A stretch of 64,000 nt of DNA, taken from positions 178,560,252-178,624,251 of the forward strand of contig JBOZIK010000001.1 of the NCBI GenBank assembly GCA_051453625.1, written 5' to 3'. The notes under the pieces were generated by a model, which worked only from the letters and a program-made list of their open reading frames with translations, had not been told where the DNA came from and did no database searches. The stretch's first letter is position 1. Each line of letters begins with the position of its first letter. The position numbers and the translations under genes were made by a program. Below are positions 57,901-64,000 of the stretch, piece by piece. This DNA comes from Welwitschia mirabilis (Eukaryota > Gnetophyta > Gnetopsida > Welwitschiales).

Positions 57901-59322
57901 ATATAACTAAGAATTTGGTGTAATTGAAAAGGGAAAAAGGGTTAATCTAAGGGAATATGAAGTATTAGAATTTTTAGAATGGTGGAAAATAAATATTGAA
58001 ATTCTTTAAGATGAAAATACAAAACCTTGGACTTTAAACCATGAAAGTGTGATACTAGTTAGATGATTATAGGATTAAATTATATTCTATATGCATTTAA
58101 ATGTTGAACTATATAGGATGGGGTTTCTAAGCATAGAGGTTAATAGTAACCTTTTAGGGTTTACCTAGGTGATAGAACATTGGGATTATTTTTGGAAAAG
58201 TTAGATTATAAGTATGAGTAGTTAACTTGATCCATATAATTATCCTAGTTAGATCTATTTCATGAATGGCTTTTAGAAAAGGTCTACTCTCCTGATCTAA
58301 TTTTGGATTCATACTGGGGTTTTTTTCAAGTATGATGTAATTTTATCTCAAACCAATGTTATCAATTCATAAAATTTTTTCATAGATTAAGACTTAATAA
58401 GTTAAAGAAATATTTCCCAAGGATTTGTAATAAATATATATAAAATTTATATTTTTAATAAAGGTATATAAAATTTAAAGGTGAGATTCAAGAAAATGAT
58501 AGTAACACTAGTGAGGAAAGATGGTGACATTAGTGGTTTTAAGAGGAAGATCTTTAGAAAAATACTAGAGTTTAAACTTAAATAGGTAGAGGAAATGAAG
58601 TTGTTACTAAAAGAAAAAATGTAAAAAGAGTAAAGGATGTCAAAGGCTAGAAAATAAGAAACATAAAATGCAATACAATGTAAAATATAGTGGAAATAAA
58701 ATAAATTAAAAATATTAAATACAGAAATGCATTAATAATGATGCAAAGATACAAGTTTGTAAATTAAATATCTAAAATGGAAAGATAATCCTAAAAGAAA
58801 AATTTTTGGACTTTTGTTTTCTTCAATGTCTTTAGGACCTATGAAAAGGGGGGAATAAGAAGATGAGAAGAAATAAGAAGGAAATAAAATTATTCTCTTT
58901 AGAAAACCTAAAAAAACTTACTTAAACCTACATCAGAACTTAATATAAAGCTAAAAAGATTATAGTAAAGAAAAAATTACAGTAAAAAAAGAAAATAAAA
59001 AAAAAGGAAAAAAGGACTAGTTCAATTCCACTAAAAGAGAACCAATAGCATCCACTAGAAAAAGAAAAATAAAAAAGCATTATAAGTAAACTAGTATAAC
59101 TGAAAAAGAAAGAAAATAATTGAAGAAAAAAGAAAAATAAAAAGCAAATAAAAAAATTAAAAAACATTAAAAATGGACTAGTAAATTATAAAATTACTAT
59201 AAAGTAAAGAAAGCAACTAAAAGTAAACCATTATAACTAAAGGTGAAAACAAAAAGAGTACGAAACAAAATAAGTAGAAAGAAAAATGTTTATATGTGCT
59301 TCCTATAGCTACCATGCCATTG
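57901..59322 (-). other. Element C: gag N-terminal zone and leader
   Basis: About 1.4 kb between the gag core and the primer binding site. No domain is legible. 58,600-59,280 is strongly A-rich with many AAAAAGAAAAT runs; the Phe-rich frame at 58,940-59,167 is a by-product of this. Confidence 0.45.
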
Positions 59323-59341
59323 TCCCTAGCAACAACATCAA
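59323..59341 (-). other. Element C: primer binding site
   Basis: The - strand reads TGATGTTGTTGCTAGGGA against TGGCGCCGTTGCCGGGGA, again differing mostly by transitions. It lies directly before the LTR, on the correct side for a - strand element. The same arrangement, including the AAAATCTATT that follows on the + strand, is seen at element A (12,574). Confidence 0.75.
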
Positions 59342-59343
59342 AA

Positions 59344-60014
59344 ATCTATTATGGTTAGCTTTTTCTATACTTGTATCACTATATTTGGTTTACATTCAAG
59401 AAACATAGTAGTAGGAATATAAATATTGCAAAGATAAACTCAAATTTACTGAAAGTAACTAGAAATTCTATTTGAATCAGAGTCTCACTCTCATTTTTAC
59501 CAAATTATAAATTATAGTAGATAAATAGTAAATCTTAATACAAAATCAATTTCTATAATTATCATAAAGTAATTTAGTATTGAAAGAAATAAAGAAAGAG
59601 AGAAGAGATGTGTGTGTGGGGGTGGGGGTGGCAAGGGAAAGAAAGAATTCATGTATATACTATAGTTCCATATAATGAGGTAGGATTGAGGCATAGCCTT
59701 AAGCATCTAACATTAACATAATAAGAATGAAAAGAATGTTGATTAAAAAAGAGTTACTTTATGGTTATTTTAAAGAAATTATGTTAAGCATCCATTATAT
59801 CTTAGGCATAATAACATAATATCATTTACCACATAAGTATTAGTGAATATGTCAGATCATCTTAGCTCTTGTGGCCTACCTCATAAGCATGAAAAATAGG
59901 GGATTATTTTTAAGAACATCATATAATAGAAAAATATAAATTAAAATTAACACATGAAGATTTACTTTGAAATACAAAAAATATTAACATACTTTAATCT
60001 AAATCAAGCATCAT
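59344..60014 (-). mobile_element. Element C: 5' LTR, truncated by insertion of element F
   Basis: Collinear with the LTR of element D (50,910-51,710). Homology stops exactly where element F begins at 60,015; the D copy continues for a further 650 bases. The rest of this LTR should lie beyond F, outside the window. A G-rich tract (59,611-59,637) and GA-rich tract sit in the middle; the Pro-rich open frame at 59,512-59,706 is their antisense shadow. Confidence 0.75.
59611..59637 (+). repeat. GT/G-rich tract in element C LTR
   Basis: TGTGTGTGGGGGTGGGGGTGG, next to a GA-rich run. It is a simple-sequence expansion at the site where element D carries its long (GA)n tract. Confidence 0.85.
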
Positions 60015-60410
60015 TGTTGTGAGTCAAATTGGAAATATTTAGCATCATGTTTAGAGTATGTTCAAGATCTATTTAAGTAGGTTTTTAATCAATTAATAAA
60101 AAAAGTGGACTAGTCATTGCAATGAATAAGAAAGGATAATTTTCTAGTGTTTCTAACCATTTGTGGATGATTTCTGAGACATGTTCCATTTAAGGTCCTT
60201 ACAATAAAGTTTTGACATCCAAATGAGGATATAGTAATGGAATGTGATGTTACTAAGATGTTGTAGTTATCATCACAATAGGGGTCAATATGATTAATTT
60301 GGATGCATTTAGAGTTATTTCTAATGAGTTGGAACTTGAGAAGTTAATCTTGGACTAAGAGTTGATGACTATGGATGATTTGGATGAGAAAAATACATCT
60401 TTAGAAGCAA

Positions 60411-60660
60411 GTTACTATAGCAGAGTTACTCTAGCATGTTATTGTAGAATTTACTATAGTTATTATTTACCTAGTTTTTTGGATGACATCCAGGATGACA
60501 CTTAAGATGACATCCGAAATGACACAAAGTTACTATAGCAAGTTACTGTAGTAAGGTTACTATAGAAAGTACTATAGTAGTTATTATATCTATCATCCAC
60601 TTAATCATCTAAATGATATATAAGATAATAACAAGTTATTATAGCAGTTTACTATAGTTA
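60411..60660 (+). repeat. Reiterated GTTACTATAGCA motif in LTR U3
   Basis: About ten imperfect copies of GTTACTATAGCA occur (for example at 60,411, 60,425, 60,438, 60,450, 60,529, 60,542, 60,556, 60,635 and 60,647). They are interleaved with GGATGACATCC-like phrases (60,481, 60,503, 60,858). The array lies 300-580 bases upstream of the TATA box, the usual enhancer position of an LTR. The LTRs of element E lack it. Confidence 0.8.
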
Positions 60661-60983
60661 TCATCTACTTGGTGGTTCAGATGATACTCAAAGAATAACA
60701 AATAGTATACACAATCAACAAATTCATTTTTTCACTAATAGTTATTCATTAGATTATCTAGATGATGCTAGATAGATGATAATTATTATACCAAGAAGAG
60801 ATGTGGAGGATAAAAAGCCATTATAAAAAAAGATCACATGTCATTTACCTAGTTATCTGGATGACGCCAGGTGGATGACAACTCTAATAAATGTAAAACA
60901 TATTCTATTTATTATGAAATCAATGCTATGATTATTCGTAATCCATTAGTACTCCTTAGTGATCATAACCATTAATCCAAAAC

Positions 60984-60991
60984 TATAAATA
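60984..60991 (+). promoter_or_regulatory. TATA box of element F 5' LTR
   Basis: TATAAATA in the context AAAACTATAAATAC, conserved with the 5' LTR of element E (23,795). It lies downstream of the motif array and about 560 bases before the LTR end, which fits a U3/R boundary. Confidence 0.7.
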
Positions 60992-61546
60992 CCTCATTTA
61001 GATTCCTCATACTCCATCTTTCATGTACTAATTGTTTTTATGATGATTTGGCGTTTACTTAAGTAAGGGATTTATTTAGTTTAGGAGAAGAGCTTATCTT
61101 AGTATTGGGCTCTGTATCCTCCATTGAAGAGTAACTACTTCTAAGTGGTTGTAAGAACACTATGATTAATAAAAGATCATTTTATTTCTTTTAATTTTTC
61201 TCTTATGTTCTTTACATATTATGTTAAAATTAAGTTAATTACATAAATATTAATTGTGATTTTAATATCATATATAAGGCCTAAATAGGTTGAAAACAAG
61301 TTGGTAAACTTGGTTGGTATTTTAATTTATGATTTTATCTCATATTTTCATTCATTCATTGCATTTCATCTATCATGACATTTTCACTTGTTTATCATTT
61401 TGAAATTATAATAGGAAATCGGTTCAATTCCTTTCTGATTAAAGCAATTTTCTAGATGTACCTTTGAACTCATCTCTAGAGTATGACATTTGGGATAATT
61501 CCCTATTACTTGAAGAAGAAAAACACATGATGCATACTTCAACAAA

Positions 61547-61565
61547 TTAGCACCATCACCAAGGA
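61547..61565 (+). other. Element F: primer binding site
   Basis: TTAGCACCATCACCAAGGA against TTGGCGCCGTCGCCGGGGA, with only transitions between them. It lies two bases after the CAACA end of the LTR, exactly as required. This fixes the + orientation of element F and the end of its LTR. Confidence 0.85.
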
Positions 61566-62099
61566 AAAGTTGAAGGAAGTTTAAAGGGTTAATTCTTATT
61601 ACATAAACAACTAAATTAATTTCAAGTTCTTTACTTGTGTAGTATGTATATAAAATTTTTCTTTTATTTTTTAGTTTATCTTGCAATTTTTCTTTCTTAT
61701 TTTATCTTAAATTTTAATTAGTTTTCTTGTTTTTCTTTCATTTTAATTTTTATGATTTTTTGTTTCCATGTTATTATTAGTTTTGTGTATGAACTTCGAT
61801 ACTACTAGTTAAGACCTACTCATTATACCTAATTTGATGTTTGATATTACCATATAAAATTTACATTTATCTCATGCCTTTAATATTGATAAATTCTTGG
61901 TTAGTGAGATTGATATATGCCTTGTTCTTTAAGAGATTCTAATGATTATTTTTCTTACCAGCCAAATTAATTCTTCTTGTTTCATAGTTCTCATCTCTTT
62001 TTATAAATAATGGTAAAAGAACCTTATGAGAAATCATTAATGAAAGAAAAAGAGACTTGGATTTTATGGATAATGATAAAAGAACATTATGTGAAATAT
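61566..62099 (+). other. Element F: leader region
   Basis: T-rich stretch comparable to 24,402-24,960 of element E. A short open run MVKEPYEKSLMKEKETWILW starts at about 62,011 and may be the start of the coding block. The open frames on the opposite strand are shadows. Confidence 0.45.
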
Positions 62100-63420
62100 T
62101 TGCAGAAATAAGAACAGTTATCAATAAAAAATGATGTTGAAATTAGGAATTGGGACCCTTCCTTTTTTAGACCTTCTCTGTTTTCCCTTATTCTTTTTAG
62201 CCTTTATGTAGGAATAAAGATGATGCATTTCAACATTTTAAGACTCCTATTTCATTTATAAAAGCATTTTACAAATTATTTAGCATACCGTAATCTCCTT
62301 TCATGGAGGAATATCAATAAGAAATAGACTTCTTATGTCCAACAAGTTCTTCCACCTATTAAATAAACCAAGATAATTGACTTCATGATTTAATATAAGA
62401 ACTCAAGAATATTCATAAAACTAGTAATAAAAGCATTGTAGATTTTATAGTAATACTTTAGCAAATAATTTTAGAAAATCAAAGACCTCAAGATTGTCTT
62501 ACAACACAAAATTCCAAATCCTACATCACTATGTCTACTATCTTTTACCTTAAGAATGAAGAAGAAAACATCAAAATTAATACACATACTAATAAATTCT
62601 TTTTTGGTGATGAATTTTAAATGGCCAATGTCCAATAGAATAAAGTTTAAGTGAGGACAATAAATTTTTAATTTACCAATTAAAAAAGAATGGTAAGGAT
62701 GAAAATTCATCTAATGATGGTATAGAGGTATTAGATTATATCACTAATATCCAATTACTACTAGGAAATCAATGTAAAATAGAGGAATTAATTAATAATA
62801 AATATGAAAATTTTTAACCTATGATAAAGGTAATGATCAAATTTTCTTTATGAGCTTTCTAATATATATAATAATTTTGTGAATAATGGTATGAAATAAG
62901 ATGATAATGCAAATACTGAGGAGAATAAGGACAAGAAACAAGTTATGTAGATTCAAAAAAATCCAATAGAAGATAAACTCCTCACATCCCATAAAGAAAT
63001 AAAACTTGAAGAGTCTACTCATATAAAAAATGTTTCTCTATATCTCCCACTTATGCTTTTAAGTAAAAATCAAAATACCATCCTTTCTTATACCACCAAT
63101 TCCACATTACCTCCTACTTCTAAAAAATATGACTGGGGATTTCTTGGAGTATCAAATTAGAAAAAGTCTTATCTTCTTGATGCAAATCCATGCCTTTAGT
63201 TGAATTGTAGTGAGCTTATTAGTCTTACTAAAAATGTCCTAATTAATCATCCTAAAAAGCCTTTAAACATTTCTTGAATATAATCTTTGAGTAGTGCCAT
63301 TGATGAATCATGGAATGATAATCATGCTTTACATTAATTTAATAAGAGATTATTTTTCCATGAAATTTATCAATTCTTCATATCTTATTTGGCTTGGGAA
63401 ATTTTTGTTACTAAGATTTT
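62100..63420 (+). pseudogene. Element F: unidentified coding-derived block, shared with element E
   Basis: Collinear with 24,961-26,313. Matching pieces are KIPNPTSLCLLSFTLRMKKK against NILEPIPLCLLLFTLNMTQR, the acidic middle, and near the end ANPCL.LNCSELISLTKNVL against ENPCLKLNLKEVISHTKHIL followed by INHPKKPLNIS against INYPKRISSIS. YQFFISYLAWEI matches YQLFISYLAIKF at the C-terminus. The conservation of this C-terminal phrase suggests a real protein in the parent element. Product and function are unknown to me. Confidence 0.5.
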
Positions 63421-64000
63421 ATCAATTTATTTTATTTTTTTACTAATTAATTTTATTTAAAAATATATTATATTTTTCATATTCTATCAATTAATTTCTA
63501 TATGTTTAGTCCTTATTTTTTAAAAAAAAAATTACAATGCAATAACTATGTTGGAATATCTATCTTTTTGGTATAAGAACAAGTGTAAAGCAAAGGAACT
63601 TCATTCTACTTAAAAAATTAATTTAGAAGATCCTCTTTTATTAAGAAGATCTCCACCACTTACCTTTATGTAAATGTACTTATTCAAAGAACTTTTCTTT
63701 TTCAACATCTCTTAAGTTGAATTGACTTCAAGTTTTCATTCTGTAGTATGTTTAAGCATTTTAGGATTTTGTAACTTATGGCTAATTAATTACATTTCAT
63801 TTAATTGAAATGCATTTAAATGCCTATGAATTTTCATTGTCAGAGAGGAAAATATGCTTAATGAAGTTGTTTATATTATATGCTTCTTCTCCTCATCAAC
63901 TTTATTTTTTTAAGTCTATAAGTTATTAGTACTTTGATAATGCATAAGTTGATAGGATCAAGAACCCTAGAAGAGGGGGGGAGGAAGGGGGAGGGGGTGG
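63421..64000 (+). other. Element F: internal sequence after the shared block
   Basis: AT-rich, with no domain read. It ends in a G-rich tract (63,971-64,000; AGAAGAGGGGGGGAGGAAG and onward) at the very end of the window. The tract is purine-only for 27 bases and could be a polypurine tract or the start of another inserted element. Confidence 0.4.

Larger units (their letters stand above)
60015..61544 (+). mobile_element. Element F: 5' LTR
   Basis: 1,530 bases from TGTTG to CAACA. Start (TGTTGTGAGTCAAATTGG) aligns with the LTR starts of element E (TGTTATGAGGCAAAGTTGG and TGTTGGAAGGATAAATTGG). The promoter and R-region phrases (AAAACTATAAATA, GTATTGGGCTCTGTATCCTC, CATTGCATTTCAT) are shared. 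U3 is about 250 bases longer than in element E and contains a reiterated motif array. Confidence 0.85.
60015..64000 (+). mobile_element. Element F: LTR retrotransposon of the E family, inserted in element C (partial)
   Basis: Begins with an LTR starting TGTTG and ending CAACA, followed by a clear primer binding site and a coding-derived block collinear with that of element E. It continues past the window end. The five bases before it (ATCAT, 60,010-60,014) should reappear after its 3' LTR. The uninterrupted LTR of element D has ATCAT at the corresponding place (51,698-51,702). Confidence 0.8.

Noticed and set aside
58940-59167. 75-codon Phe-rich frame on the - strand
   Set aside because: A by-product of the A-rich leader of element C.
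59512-59706. Pro-rich frame on the - strand
   Set aside because: The proline run is the antisense of the G-rich tract in the element C LTR.
1-64000. CRISPR array, rRNA, tRNA, phage or bacterial operon features
   Set aside because: No regularly spaced repeats, no tRNA or rRNA core motifs and no bacterial gene organisation; domain content is plant retrotransposon.

Overview
This is an AT-rich, CpG-poor stretch of a plant nuclear genome, seen as scaffold sequence with six N gaps. It consists almost entirely of old, overlapping and nested transposable elements. I find no intact host gene, no rRNA or tRNA gene and no CRISPR array. The plant assignment rests on Ty3/gypsy pol domains of the plant Athila/Tat type (MDDF reverse-transcriptase box, 'HPQT..Q' integrase motif, DLGAS-type protease, primer binding sites resembling TGGCGCCGTTGCCGGGGA) and on a plant-type LINE. 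The overall style reminds me of grapevine-like eudicot genomes, but that is only an impression.

Layout. 1-8,200: 3' half of a + strand gypsy element (RT end, RNase H, integrase, a long spacer, an extra ORF in the env-like position, then an LTR-like block). 8,650-14,000: a - strand gypsy element A (integrase to protease, primer binding site, 5' LTR). 14,000-15,400: an AT-rich dispersed repeat. 15,400-20,900: a - strand gypsy element B whose protease/gag block is tandemly duplicated, followed by LTR-like block L1. 22,240-23,173 and 37,759-37,945: the two halves of a second copy of L1 (L2), split by a 14.6 kb + strand gypsy element E (23,174-37,758). E has recognisable 5' and 3' LTRs and a 5 bp target duplication (GCTTT/GCCTT). 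It lacks nearly all of pol and carries a - strand LINE (26,325-33,954), which itself seems to hold a solo LTR. 37,946-45,300: AT-rich sequence with few recognisable parts, including a 135 bp tandem duplication. 45,540-52,360: a nearly full-length - strand gypsy element D (integrase, RNase H, RT, protease, gag, LTR with a GA microsatellite). 53,154-54,300: a - strand extra-ORF fragment. 55,000-60,014: - strand gypsy element C (RT region, protease, gag, primer binding site, LTR). 60,015-64,000: + strand element F, same LTR family as E, inserted into the LTR of C and running off the window.

The parts do not work together as a living system. Every polyprotein is broken by stops and frameshifts, catalytic residues are lost in several places, and C-to-T decay is heavy, as expected for long-methylated repeats. 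The window is mainly useful as a record of insertion order: L2, then E, then the LINE, then probably the solo LTR; and element C, then F. I found no convincing new biological system. The points most worth a second look are the repeated insertion of one LTR family into LTRs of other elements, an unidentified coding-derived block shared by E and F, an extra ORF in the env-like position, and a reiterated GTTACTATAGCA motif in an LTR promoter region. Boundaries given without a terminal motif are approximate, because homology was judged by eye.
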